A DNA stretch of 64,000 nucleotides from Brachionus manjavacas (taxonomy: Eukaryota; Rotifera; Eurotatoria; Ploima; Brachionidae): contig JAHQIY010000005.1 of assembly GCA_019054805.1 (NCBI GenBank), forward strand, positions 2,711,501-2,775,500. The letters run 5' to 3'. This document shows, in pieces, positions 24,701-37,534 of this stretch (the stretch's first letter is position 1; each line of letters begins with the position of its first letter). Position numbers and translations under genes: made by a program. The notes below the pieces were generated by a model. That model did not search any database and was not told the DNA's origin. It saw nothing but the letters and a program-made list of their open reading frames with translations.

Positions 24701-27700
24701 CGGTTTTTAAAATCGATCATTATTTTAAATAGAAACTAAGCTAGGAAATACCTTCTGCTCTTTTTATTTAAAATAAAAAAAATCCAGTTAATTAGGATGA
24801 ATGATAGAAGAGCAATTTTTAATTGTTCGTATAAATTTCAAATTACCACGGACAGTTAAAAAAATGAATTTTAATTTTAAATATAAGTTTAAATCTCGGT
24901 AAATAAATAACATTTCTGAAAAAATTTAATTGTAATCATAGTTATTAAAATTTTTTTTTAATTATTTTTATTCAGAAAAAATGCTTCTAATTAAAAGAAA
25001 TACTTTTTTTTAACTCAAAAAAAAATGTAAAATTTGGTTTTTGCAAGTTTTGGAGACTGCGATGAATTAACAAAACCTTGAGGCAATCAAACGAAAATAT
25101 TCAAAAATTATTTTACACCTTTTAAATTTTAAAACTTTAAATTGTTTTTTGCTGTGAAAAAAATCTGGAAAATAGAAAGTTTTCAAGTTACAAAATTAAT
25201 TTTTTTTAAGGTTCATAGAAAAACTTCAGACAAGTGAAGCTAAATCTTTTAGCTTCACTTGTCTTGTAATGTTTATTTTGTAATTTTTGAAAGGCTAAAA
25301 GAAGAAACAATATAAAATTTTCAATGAGCTTGATTTGATCATTATTTTGTTTTTTTTCTTTTTTTTAAAGCAAGAAATTTAAAAAGTTAAAATAAATTCT
25401 TTATTTATCTAATCATCTTGATTTTTTTTATAATTGATTAATTGAAATTAATAAAAGTGTACTTTATCCAAAAACTCTACCCACCATAACTCAGAAGAAT
25501 CAAAACCTGAAGTAGACTTTACTTTATCTAATATTTTTTTTTCATTAAGTAAATTAATTAAAACTTGCTCATTTAGTCAATTAAGAAATTTAGCTACTTT
25601 TAAGGAAAAATAAAATGCAGATTGTTTTTCAAAAATATTTACCTCTAAAATGTCCTCTCCTTTAGAAATCATGTCCTGCACGTCCTTCAACGACTTGCTA
25701 GTTTTTTCTCTTAAAAATTCAGTTTCATTTTGAATAATACGCAAATTGTCAAAATAAGCTTTGAATTCAACATCACGATCTCGGAGTTTTTCCTCTGACT
25801 TAGCCTTGTCTATCAGATTTTTTGTTTCCATCAAACTTTTTTGAATATACAAGGTCTTGTTTTTAATTGAATCAATTTCTTTCAAATGTGCATGATAGTT
25901 TGAATTCAGTGTGCTGACAGTCAAATTTGTTTCCATGTATTGTTTGATCAAATTTTGATATTTCTCCAGTACATCAGTAAAATTTCGGTTTAATACCCTT
26001 TCGGCCATTTTTTCATAAACTCTCATCTGTTCTTCGGTAATTGTTTGGTCATTCTCCATGTCCTCGTTTTGAATTTGTTCCAGCATGGACTCCAAAAGAT
26101 CAATATGCACTCTCAAATTACCCAAATCTTGATTTAATTTTTCTGATTCTTCGTAAATGTTTTCAAATTGTTTTATTTTTCCTTTTATGTCTATATCAGT
26201 CATTAGCTTAAGACTAATTATGTCATTTTGAACGCTGGAAATTTGTCGCTGAAGATTCAACAGTGGCGTAGTCTCGTAGTCTGATGGATCAATAGAATTC
26301 TTAATATTTTCAAATTCACTTTCAAGCCTGACCAATTTTTGGTGAGCTTTAAATGTAAGACTCGAGTCCTTGTTGCCATTTTCGATTCCGTGTGCTTTCA
26401 TCTCAAGCTCGGCGACATCATCGAGCAGTGTGTGCACACAGGTATCGCATTTTTTGCATCCTTGATGCTTGACTAAAACCCATCTTGGCGAACATTGATC
26501 ACAATTAGGTCCCATTACTCCTTCAATGCATGTACAGTACCCGGTCTGAGCATCGCATTCAAATCCATCACTTGTCAATTTAACTCCCAACGAGTTCTTG
26601 CAGTTGCATTCTTGACAACCATAATCGGTAAAGTTCCAATGACCACTGGCGCATCTATCGCATCTTTCACCGCCAACTCCTGGCTTGCATTCACATTCAC
26701 CAGTTGAAAGTTTGCATTGTTGTGAAAGTGATCCTACCGGGTCACAGTCACATTCTATGCAGCCATCAGAATTGCCAAATCCCCACATGTTCTCTTTGCA
26801 CGAACTACAATCATGTCCAATTACATTGTTTCTGCATAAGCAATCTCCATTTACCGGATCACAAAAATCCGAACCCATAGGATCACATAGACAAGGCTGG
26901 CAGTTTTTGAGCCCAACAGGATCTCCATAATGCCAATCCAAACATTTTTCACAGTTAAATCCAGTAGTGTTGTGAAAACATTTGAGACAAGCACCAGTTC
27001 TTTGATCACATGATCCATAATCATTCATATCAATATTACCATTGCATTCACATGGCAAACACTTACCACCAGGTGCGGTCGGATCTCCATAGTAACCCGG
27101 TGCACAACGCTCACAAAATGGTCCTGCATATCCCTCTTGACACGAACAATTGTATACTCTGTTGGTATTTTGGTCATATTTACAGGTAGAACTAAACACA
27201 TTGGCCTCGGTCGGTCCAGGACAAGGGCACAATCTGCATTCAGTTTGGTCATCTCCATAACTTATTTGATAATAGCCAGACTTACATTCACCACATGTCG
27301 GTCCCATTGTATTGTCTCTACAGTTGATACACACACCAGTTTCTTGGTCACAAGTATCCGCATGGTTATTACACTTGCAAGGTACACAGTTGAACAAGCC
27401 CGGTCCGTTTCCTTTTACTTTGTAATAACCTGGTTCGCATGACTCACAAGAATAGCCCTCAAAATGTGGCGGACAATAACATTGCTCAGCACTTAACGCT
27501 GGTTCATCAGTCACAAATTCTTGGTATTCGACACCAAAATTAAATTTAAATTCAATCAACTCTGTTTGATCTGTCTTTGCGCCATAAGTGGCCCTAAGTT
27601 TTATCTCGGATAAAGAGCTTAAAACAGTCATTAATTGTTCCCTAGTGACCGAAGCTCCAGTCAACAAATGGTTAAAGTTGGATTCCAACAAACTGACACT

Positions 27701-30700
27701 ACTCTCAAAATTCTCTTCACTTTGAGGCTGAGTGATAGATGAATAAAATAAACTCATGTTTTGACCAACTAAAATAAGGTCAGGCTTGACTGAAATTGTT
27801 GCATCAGAAATTTTAACTCTGACAGTGTACTTAATGTCAGAGCCGTATGATGTAACCCTGTTTCCAAGGTAGCTTTTAGGTGCTTTCCAATACAAAGGCT
27901 CATTTAATTCGGCATCACTCAATTCAGATATGACAGAATTTGTCAAAAATGAATCGGTAATGTTATAAACCGTATTCTCTTTCAAATCACTCAGAGTCCA
28001 ATCATTTAAGTCAACATGAGCCAAGTAGTACAGATCAGAAATTTTGCAATAAGTTGTTTGGCCAAAACAGAAGCACTTGGTGCATCCTTTTTCATTACGT
28101 GACTCCATGTTAAATGTTCCAGGTTTACAATTTTCACATCTGTCTCCAAATGTGTTTTGTTTGCATTGGCACTCACCAGTAAGAGGATTACATATATTTT
28201 CTTGTGTACCATATTCTTGGCAATCACATCTATGGCACAACGGGTAGTTGTAGTAGCCATCTTTGCATCGGTCACATTTACGACCGTCCATGTTTTGTCT
28301 GCAGATACATTGGCCGGTTTCTTTGTCACATGTAGTGTTTCGGTCCAGAGTTCCGTCTAAGTTACAACTGCAATCTTCACAGCCAAACATTGGATGAAAG
28401 CCAAAGCAGCCATCATGGCATACGCTTTTGGTCGAGCAAGGCGGATCGAAGCATTCACCAGTGACATCGTCGCAATTACCTGTTGGACAATCGCATTTTT
28501 GGCAATCGGGAAAACCGAAATAACCAGTTTTGCACCGATTACATTGTCGACCAATTACATTTTCTTTACAGTGGCATTGACCACCGAAAATTTCACAAAA
28601 ATCTTCGCTAAAGCTTCCTTCTGGATCACAGTCACAAGGTTGGGCGCCGTTGTTATACTTGGATGATAGAGATAGCACTGATTTATCACAGAACGGGCTT
28701 GAGAAGTGATCTATGTCAAAGTGTCTCGATGCACATTTAGTTATAAATTCGGAAGTCATGTCTACTGGAGCATATTTTAGCATGTCTGGATTTACTTTGT
28801 TTGCTGATGCAAGAAGAATATAATCAATGTAGATATCCTTGCTGTTTTCGTTTAGCTGAAATACTACTTTTGAGAGGTCCGGACTAGAAAATGTTTCACT
28901 TAGTGGATAGAATTTAACAATAGAGCGACAACCACTGATTGATGGACAATAATTGGCATTCAATGTTCCATTGGTGTCTTTATCCAAGTAAACTGTTAGA
29001 TCTACTGAGGGATGGTTTGGTTGATAGAAATGAACAATAAGCATTTGTTCACCTTGGTCATGTTTCGCCATATTAACAGGAACGGTGATTTCAGGCTAAA
29101 ATTTTATTTGTATAAATATTATTTTTTAAGGAAATAATTCTGAATAAGGTTAAGTTGAATAATTATTAGTTTTAGAATTTATCTTGAAAATTAAAAACGA
29201 AGATTAAAATATGAAATTCAAATTTTTGTGGCATTTTTTGTTTTTTTAAATATTTAAATTTGATTGATTTTAAATTTGTAGTCAGAGTAAAATTAGAATT
29301 TTCACAAAAAAATTACTAAGAATAATTTTTTGCTTAAAAATATACACCTTGACCTTAATAAACCTTGACTTTTTAATTGATATCAGGATTTTCAGCTAAA
29401 AGTCAATCTTTGGCATTGTAAAATTTTATGTACCTAGCAATTGTGTATTCTTCTGCTAATTGCACATTATTTGAGATATGATAAAAATGGAGCATCTATA
29501 ATTTTTTAATTAAAAAAATTTCATTAAAATGAATGATAAAATTCCAGTAAATTTTTTTGGCATATTTTGTAAAGCCTCAAGGACCTTTATTTAAACATAA
29601 ATATTATGCCATCTCCAGAACATATTTTATAATGGTTAGGTAAGTTATTCCTTTTTGTTTATTCTAAGCTTAATTCTTTCAAAATTCAGTTTAAATTAAA
29701 ATTTTAGATGATATTACATTCAAAGTTATTAATTACTTAATTTTTTTTTTTTAGAAAACTTTAATTTAAAGAAATCATTTTAATTAATCAGTTTTAGCAA
29801 GACAAGGATACTAGTCTGTTGATTAACTCTTGATTTGGAAAAAATCCTTTTTTTTTCATTTAATTTGATTTAATTTAGATGATAGAGAGAAAATAGATTT
29901 AAAAAGTAAGAAAATTCATTAATAATTATTAATTAAAACCCAATTCCATTTTTTTAAAAATTTCAAAAGCTTACATAATAGCTATGAAGATGGATTACAT
30001 TATTAATAGGGATATAATCTTCTGCTGATGTACGGAAAAGATTTGATCTTATTGAGTTTTCATCAGAGTCGAGCTCAATTTTGGTATAATAGAACGGTTT
30101 GTACACTAGTGGTTTGCACTCAGAATTGCTTATAATACAATAAGGTGACATTCTTATGTAATTGATATCGAATTTATCTTTTTGTATTAGGGTTATTTTA
30201 TTAACTAAAATTTCTTTATCGGAACGAAGGGTAACACTGGCAGAATTTTGGCCTTCGATTTGCAATGGCTCATTGAAATCACGAGATAATATCACCTCTC
30301 TGCAAAGAACAGTTAAATTACATTTGTAGGCATAAACATTTCCAACTTGTCTTCGATTGGAGTCCATATGATTCACTTCGACTTGTATTTCTTGACCATC
30401 ATCGTTTAAATTCAAAAAATCAATTAACAAAACGTAATTATCAGGACTGGGAAAAATTAGATTTTTGATTATGGCATTATCGAATGCAAGGCGACTAACT
30501 ACCAATGGTTCAGTTTGATTAAATTCTTTGATAGTTCTTAAATCAAAATTTTTCTCATCTGATTCGGATTCAGGAATCAAAATGGGAGAAAATTTCTCAA
30601 CAGATGGATACTTGTATTGAACACATGGCTCTTGATCCCGGTAATCTCGGCATGACTCAACCACATCCTTGCTCAATACTGTTGATTCGTAATAATCAGA

Positions 30701-33700
30701 CGGTAATAAAACAAAATAATCCTTAAAAAAAATCACATAAAAATCTTAATTGTTTAAAAAAATTGTTTTACCAAAAACAAATTTTGATTTTGATTCTCAA
30801 AACTGAATGTGTAATCGCCAGGGATCAGGTCAAGAATAAGAGCGTTTACTTGATCCACGGTGACTGTTTCAAATGAAGGCTCTGAATTTGGCAGCAACTA
30901 AATAAAAAACTTTAGCTAGCATTTTTTATTTATTGTTTTAACTTACCAGAATGGATTTTTGTTCATCAAACTCTCCATCTGGGCTATTGTCTTTCACTCT
31001 AATTGATAATTCGGCTATACTTGTGTTTTTATTCAAGTATCTTACAATAAGTCGGTAAGTTCCTGCTTTTTCTATGGTCACATTTTGGGACACAACACCA
31101 GCAACTTTGTTCAAATGAACATATCCTTTCCAGGAAAATTTTGGAAAATTGTCTTCATCAAAAATATAGCGGACTTGTTTTTCTTTTGATATTCCATCTT
31201 CTATTTCAAACCTAAGCTGATGAAGGTTCGGAACGAAAAATCCAGGTGCTGGTTGATCACAATTAAGGCCAATAATGTTGGGTAAGCATGCACATTGACC
31301 AGTAATACGGTCACAGTAGTTATCTATTGATGAACCAGGCTGGCATTTACACAATTCACAGCCAAAAATATCATTTCTAGCTAGATTAAAAAATCCTGGT
31401 TTGCAGTCATTGCAAGCGGTCGAATCAACAAACAATTTACACTGACATTGTCCAGAATTTTGGTCGCAAATATCTAATTCATTTAGAGTGCCGTTTCTGT
31501 TGCATTCACACGGCGAGCATCCTTTATCCGAATCAGTGCCTAGTCCATAAAATCTGTCCTTACACTTGTCGCATTGACGTCCAGTAACAGTTTCTTTGCA
31601 GGGACAGCGGATACCAGATGCCATTTTCAGATCTTTATTGCAGCCTGGAAAATGATCGGCTGTTCCTTTTGGATGACAATTGCACTCTTGGAGAAAAAAA
31701 TTGAAATAAATATTTATTTTTTCTAAATTTTATTCTACTTTCACAAAATGGATAATTGAAGAAGTCCGGGGCGCATTCAGAACATTTTTGATTATTAAAA
31801 TTTGCTTTACAATTACATTTACCAGTTGTCTGATCACATGACTGACCAATTGAACCGGCATCATCACATTGGCATTCGATACATTCTGGAAATTTATAAT
31901 AACCAGGGGCACATTGATTACATGTAGGACCACTTCGACCTTCTTTACAAACACATTGTTGCTGATTGCCAAAATAAGTGCAATTATTGCCTATCGAGCC
32001 GTCTGGGTCACATGCACACTCTTTTTTTAAAAAAAAATTAATAATTATTATTTTTGTTCTAAGTTTAAGCTTACCTTGACATAAAGGAAAATTAAAGTAT
32101 CCTGGTGCACATTCATTGCATTTTTCACCAGTAAAATTTGGTGCACAAATACAAGTGCCATTCTTTTTATCACAAACCTCCTGTGTGGTACCGACATCAC
32201 AATTACAAATGGTGCATATTCGATCGCCGAAATATCCATGGTCACATATATCACATCTATGGCCCGTGTAGCCAGGTCGGCAAATGCATTTACCAGTTAC
32301 AGTGTTGCAATTCAAATCCAATGTACCTTCACGTTCACAGTCACATGCTAAAATAAATGATTAATAATAAATGAATTCATTTAATTTGTTTTAACTTTTG
32401 AAAAAATAAAATTTTTGGTTAACTTACGCTTGCAGTCAGGAAATCCATAATATCTGTCGACACATTGATCGCAGTATGGTCCAAGATATCCAAATTTACA
32501 ATTACATGGGCCCTTGCAATTTGAATCAGCTCGACCGTCAATGTCACAATCACATTTTTTGCACTCAGGCCAGTCTGTATAACCATTTGCACATTCCATA
32601 CATTTATAGCCGGTATATTGAGGTTTGCACTCACAATCTCCTGTCAATTGTGTACAATTACCAGTTGAGTATGGATTATCACAATCACATTTTCTACAAG
32701 CATCAACCGATGTTATGGGCACACCAAATGGTCTAAAATAACCAGGTTTGCAATCTTGGCAATTGATACCCTGTGTATTATGTTTACACTCTTGGCACAC
32801 TCCTCCACCTTCATAATTACCATGTATATCAATACTTAGATTAAGAAGATCGACCTCTTCATCATAGACACATTTATCCGAATGGCCGTAGCATTGACAA
32901 GCTATTTTAAACAAATTAAAAAAAAATTTTGTTTCAAGTAAAAATTTTAATTACGTTCGCATTCAAATTCTTGTCCTTCACGATTTTGTTTCCATTTTTT
33001 TTGAACAAAGCCGTCACAACAAGTCTCACACTGGTCACCACAGGTATTATGCGAACATCTACAAATAAGCTTGTCGGGTGTCGATGGATTCGAAGCCTCA
33101 CAATGCTCAGCATGTCCATTGCACACACATCTGCCTCCTATCGATATATCTCGAATACTGTAAAAATACTATATATTAAAAATATTTTAAATAAATTTTT
33201 ATAATTTTTTTTTTTTCGTTATTTACTCTTCTGGTGACTGTAGGGTCTTGTTTGGCCACGGCCATCAAATGTCCAAGCAAATTTTTGGTTCTCATTAGCC
33301 TAAGTCTTATACTTGTGGCTCGAGTCCACTTTTGTAAATCATCGGCATGAGTGAAATTTTTTGAATTTGGTCTATTGTTAACCAGCGAAACCAAAATTTC
33401 GCCACCTTCAACTGGAAGAACTTTGGAGTAATCAGTAGTGCATATTACATCGTTATCAGTCTCGATTTTTTCATTAGCCAAGGTATTAAAATAGTTGTAG
33501 CAATCTGACGGAGTATCAGCAAAATATTGCCACGGCTGATAAGTTTTGCCGTAATCAACAGACTTTTCCAAAGCCCATACACCAGGTCTGGGTGAATTAG
33601 CCATTTTGATGTAAATGTAAGCCACATGAAACTCTTGCCCAAAATCAATAGTCAAATTGACTTGGTTGTAGTCAAGTGATCTAGAAAGCGGAGGACTTTG

Positions 33701-34006
33701 CCACCAGCGATCTGTTCCGTCTATTGCATACTGGGCTGGATGAGCCTTGTACGGATCGTTTGGATCACAGTAGTCACAGTACTGGCCTTGGATTAAATTG
33801 GCGTAGTTAGAAGTTTCTCTATCAGTTGCAGATGAGCCTGTTAGTTTACAATACAACTCAGGCTCTCGAACACCTTCTCCACATGTGGCTGAAGCAGTCA
33901 CTTTTTTGTTAGATACTAAGTTAAAATATGGTGGCGTAAGGATATCACAATTTATTCTTTCAATACCCAGCAGTACAATTATACTTATTATATTCTTTAA
34001 TCGCAT
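18711..34006 (-). CDS. LanA: Laminin subunit alpha (fly LanA / vertebrate alpha-5 type)
   Basis: A basement-membrane chain that assembles with beta and gamma through a coiled coil and binds receptors through LG domains. Eleven exons: 34006-33227, 33168-32955, 32901-32428, 32347-32075, 32020-31739, 31686-30947, 30897-30772, 30721-29975, 29095-25643, 24596-22827 and 20873-18711. They give 3,673 residues, against about 3,700 in fly. Order: signal peptide (1-20), LN domain (ILTPPYFN... to ~275), many Cys-rich LE repeats, a long L4/LF-type block (~830-1355), more LE, a second L4 domain (~1560-1750), LE up to DTCVHTLLDD, coiled coil (~2095-2660), then five LG domains ending TYCPLK, like fly. ATG 34006 is chosen because it begins a clean signal peptide. 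Exon 7 (42 codons) fills a gap no long ORF covers. The first seven introns are 49-80 bp; the last three are 879, 1046 and 1953 bp. The Thr-rich linker of fly LanA is nearly absent. Confidence 0.96.
21500..21790 (-). mobile_element. tRNA-derived SINE-like element in the last laminin intron
   Basis: A ~290-bp island of higher G+C. On the minus strand, starting near 21790, it reads AGCCCGAATAGCTGAATGAT, with a box A-like TAGCTGAATGA. About 30 bases on comes a box B-like GGATCAAAACC. The body has two hairpins: GATCTG/CAGATC (21584-21598) and a perfect 9-bp GATCAACTT/AAGTTGATC (21595-21620). The 3' side ends in A+T-rich repeats. It lies in the same orientation as the host gene. No second copy is recognised in the window, so family and target duplication cannot be fixed. 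Confidence 0.5.
25228..25264. repeat. Perfect 17-bp inverted repeat with 3-nt loop in a laminin intron
   Basis: Bases 25228-25244 (AGACAAGTGAAGCTAAA) are exactly complementary to 25248-25264, with TCT between them. It lies within the 1046-bp ninth laminin intron. The stem is too short for an ordinary animal microRNA precursor and has no typical transposon termini. Confidence 0.85.
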
Positions 34007-35480
34007 TCTTTTTTTAAAAATTTTTGCACATTTCAAACTCTAAAATAATTAGGAAATGATTTATAAATACAAAGAGTTTTTAAATGGCTTGGCGAAATTG
34101 GATATGCCGGTAATAGAAGAGATACCAAACTAGCTTAGTTAAAATTCAAAGTAATAGTAATTTTATTTCGGTGTCCCAATTTAATTTTTTAGTTGCCTTA
34201 TCTTTTAACTAAATATTAACGATTTTTGTAAAAACTATAAAATAAAATGAAAAATTGGGTTAAATTTCAAAAATGTATTTATGAGTGTATAGTTGTTATT
34301 CTAGCAGACGCTTCAAATACCATGACGAAATTGTTTATTTTCGATATAATTTTTGAGTTGAAGCATGAAAATGGTTTCTTATCGAGGCCTCGAATATATC
34401 ATTTGATTTAGCTACAAAGATAAATTTGGTTAGATATAGATAAGAGGCATCATTTATCAGTAAATAGCTTAATGATTGACATTAAGCGAGTTTTTAGTGT
34501 GAATTTATAAAATATGCGTCACGGGTGAGTGAAAAATTCTAATTAAAAATTTTGCTTAACTGCGTTAAAATCATTCTTTAATCTTTGAGCTTCGAGTATT
34601 CTAAATTACAAATAAATTGATAAATTCAATCAAACCTTTCAAAAAAATAATACTAAAAAACTGAAATTTTAAGTCGGATTCTACCACCAAAAATGAGAAT
34701 AGCCAAACAACATTCCCATAAAAAATTTAAATTCAAAATAAAATAAATACTTTATTAATAAAAATATGAAAAGTTAGCTTGAATCTTAATATTATAAAAA
34801 AAGAGCACTAAAATTCGTTTCATAAAAATTTTTGTCAATGTTTAAAACTAAAAAAAATTTAATCTAAGTTTCTGATTTTTTTTCGATTTTTGAGACTTTC
34901 TCGAGTGGAAAATAAAGTTTTAAAATTTTTGATTTCGGAAAAAAAAAAGAAATTAATTCTGATATTTTTTAAATCGACAAAAAAGAGTATGTGAATCTTT
35001 TTTTTTTTATAATAAGAAAAAAAATTTTTACTATAGATTTATACTTAGTTTAAGATTAAATCTCATTTGTAAGTTAAAAGAGATATGCATAGGGTGATTT
35101 TCTCGGACGAAAAATAATCTTTAATAAAATCTCGATAACTAAAAACATGTTCAAATTTACTCACTCAAGATAGTTTTCTAATGCATTTACATTATTTATT
35201 TTAAGTCTAAATAATTGTAATTTTATTCTTAATGTATTGTCAATAACTGTAAATAGTTACGGATGATTTAAGCCGCAATTTATTATATTGCCAAGCATTA
35301 ATCTTTATAAATAGCACTAAGCTTTTGAGTTCAAGTGAGATGGAAATAAATTTTTAATCAAAATGTATGCGAAAATTTCAAGATAAAAAATATTTGCTAT
35401 TTCATTGAAAACTCAAAACTTTAAAAAATAATTCAAACCCTTTATAAAAGAAAAATAATAAAACAATATTTGTAAGTAGT
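34007..35480. other. Spacer upstream of laminin and downstream of the TEFM-like gene
   Basis: About 1.5 kb, A+T-rich, holding the laminin promoter. Bases 34007-34036 extend the laminin frame upstream but contain no ATG (only TTG), so they are read as 5' UTR. No other feature is seen. Confidence 0.6.
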
Positions 35481-35488
35481 TTTATTTT

Positions 35489-36513
35489 TCAAACTGAATT
35501 GAAATCTTTTAGTAAGTTAAAAAAACAAGATGCCTGTAAATAATTTATAGCCAATGGTTCTTTTTGGTTTTTAGCCTTGCTAAAAAATTCATAATATTTA
35601 TCTGAGTCAGCGAGCACGAAATTACTGAACATTAATTCAAAATCTGTTTTCGGCCTTATCATAAATTGAACTAGATCAGCAGCACGAACTCTTTCGTTTC
35701 CAACCAAAATGTTAAATTTTTTGGCCACTTTGCTACTGTTCATTTTGAATATTTTTTTGTCTTTTTGATTTAATAGTTTACTTTTTACCAATGATTCAAG
35801 CATTATTTCATTTTTTTGAAGTTTTAAAACGAATTGAAGCATTTTAGCTTCTCGAGCTTTATATCGCTTGTCTTCAAAAATATAGGCGTTGCTGCTTTGA
35901 GGTAAAAATTGCTCAAACACTTTATTTAACTTTTAAAAATAGTCAAGAACTAGTTAATTAGAATAATAATAAGATTACATATTCAAATGAAATGTTAAAG
36001 TCAGGGCTATAAATCAAGTTTTTGTCCAACTCAACGAAATTCCAGTCAAGTATAGTTCCATTATTGTGAATGTGAATCCAGCTGATGGAGTCATGGGATA
36101 AATCCAAAGAAGTAATGGTATCAATTGACTATTGAATTAACTATTAAATTTTTTCAGTGATATTTTAAACTAAAGAATACTTTAACGAATTCAGCGTCTA
36201 ATTTTGGAAGCTCAATCGACTTTTTTCCAAAACTCTTATTTTTTAATGATTAATTTATTTTATTATTAGTTTAAATTTTTTGTATTACTTTTAATATATT
36301 TGAATCTATTTCTTTAACAGGCACCGACTCTGGATTAGCATCAAAAGCATGATCGAATATGTGGTCAGAATTTGAGCTTTTATTTGATAAGTATCTTGTC
36401 AGCCTCTTTAAAATTGTCAGTTCCTTTGTTTAATAAAAATTAAATACACATTTTTAAAGTTATTTGAATTTTACATTTTTTGAATTTTTAATTAATTTAA
36501 TTATAAAAGTCAT
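35489..36513 (-). CDS. TEFM: TEFM-like mitochondrial transcription elongation factor
   Basis: Known TEFM binds mitochondrial RNA polymerase and makes it processive; its C-terminal half is an inactive Holliday-junction-resolvase-like RNase H fold. Five minus-strand exons fit: 36513-36475, 36423-36289, 36234-36181, 36128-35979 and 35929-35489, with introns of 51, 54, 52 and 49 bp, all phase 0, giving 272 residues. The N-terminus is Lys/Arg-rich and amphipathic, like a mitochondrial presequence. Matches to remembered human TEFM: ITSLDLSHDSISWIHIH then ILDWN (102-106), MNSSKVAKKF followed by VGNERVRAADLVQ, and YYEFFSKAKN...INYLQASCFF at the end. The paired N-terminal helix-hairpin-helix motifs of human TEFM (360 residues) are not visible. 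A TTTATT at 35481-35486 reads AATAAA on the minus strand right after the stop. Family assignment is from memory at low identity. Confidence 0.65.
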
Positions 36514-37440
36514 ATTTTGAATAAAATTCATTTTTAAAATTTAAGCCGGTAATTTTTTTTTCAATTTTTTAAAATTTAAAGCACTCAATATTGCAAGAAA
36601 TTCTTTAATGTTCATTTTATTTTTGTCTTCAATGGATATATTCAAGCTTAATATGATATTAATTTGTGAATCATTTAGTTTAAGAATAACATTTTTTTTT
36701 CATTTTTTAAAATATTAAATAAAAAATACTGATTTAATTAAACGCTGTTTTAAATAAAAAAATGTCAAGAAAAAAATCAAATCCTTGGCTAATCAAAAAG
36801 AAAATATTTGTTAAATTTATCTGGTTTCAATAAAAACGAAATAAAAATAATTATTGATCTTTTAAAAAATCTAATAAAATGTCTTAATTTTGTTAAATTA
36901 TAAATTAAATTACTTCTAAGAATCAAAATATTTTGAAATAAATTGTCATTCAGCTTGTTTGGTATAGTCGGTGGTCAATTTTCTGAAATCTAATGTCTAC
37001 AATAATCTAAAAAAAATCTCTTTGATAAAATGATTGTTATTGAAATTATTTTATTTATTTAATTAAGTTTTTATTTAATTGAACTATTATTGTTTATTAA
37101 TTTATTAATAAATAAATTGAGTTTCCTCAAGATTTGTAGGAATGGCTTTAGCCTTCGTTTAAACCCTGTTGTCACCAAAAACGTCAGAAATTTAATTCAA
37201 AATTCAAAATAGAAATTGAATATTAAAAAAAAAATTATATTTAGATAAAACCGATGATTTTTGAGTAATTGCAGAAAGACGTTATTTCTTCTGCTAGCTA
37301 ATATAATGATAGTAATTATTTTCTTCTGCTAGCAATTTTTTTTCATCTGCTATTAAAATTATGTTTATGATAGCAAAAATAAAAGTATAAAAAAATAACC
37401 ATAAATATTTTTTATAAAATTTTATTTATTTTAAATTTGA
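36514..37440. other. A+T-rich spacer upstream of the TEFM-like gene
   Basis: About 0.9 kb. A 50-codon minus-strand open frame (about 36693-36545) has no start after a stop and no usable splice sites to its neighbour, so it is not called. No other feature is seen. Confidence 0.5.
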
Positions 37441-37534
37441 AAAGGGAAGAAAAATTTAAGCTAAGTACCGACAAAAATTATAAAAATTTCATATGGAAAT
37501 ATCAATTTTAGTTTTTTCGGTCTATTTTTGATTT

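Noticed and set aside
25577-33648. Cys- and Val-rich open frames on both strands across the laminin exons
   Set aside because: They are alternative frames of the repetitive LE region; the minus-strand laminin frame explains the DNA.
34007-34036. A laminin start ten codons further upstream
   Set aside because: The codon at 34036 is TTG, not ATG. The ATG at 34006 begins a proper signal peptide.
36545-36693. Minus-strand open frame with a faint EF-hand-like pattern upstream of the TEFM-like gene
   Set aside because: It follows a stop without an ATG, has no acceptor before it or donor after it that keeps phase, and the calcium-loop residues are wrong.
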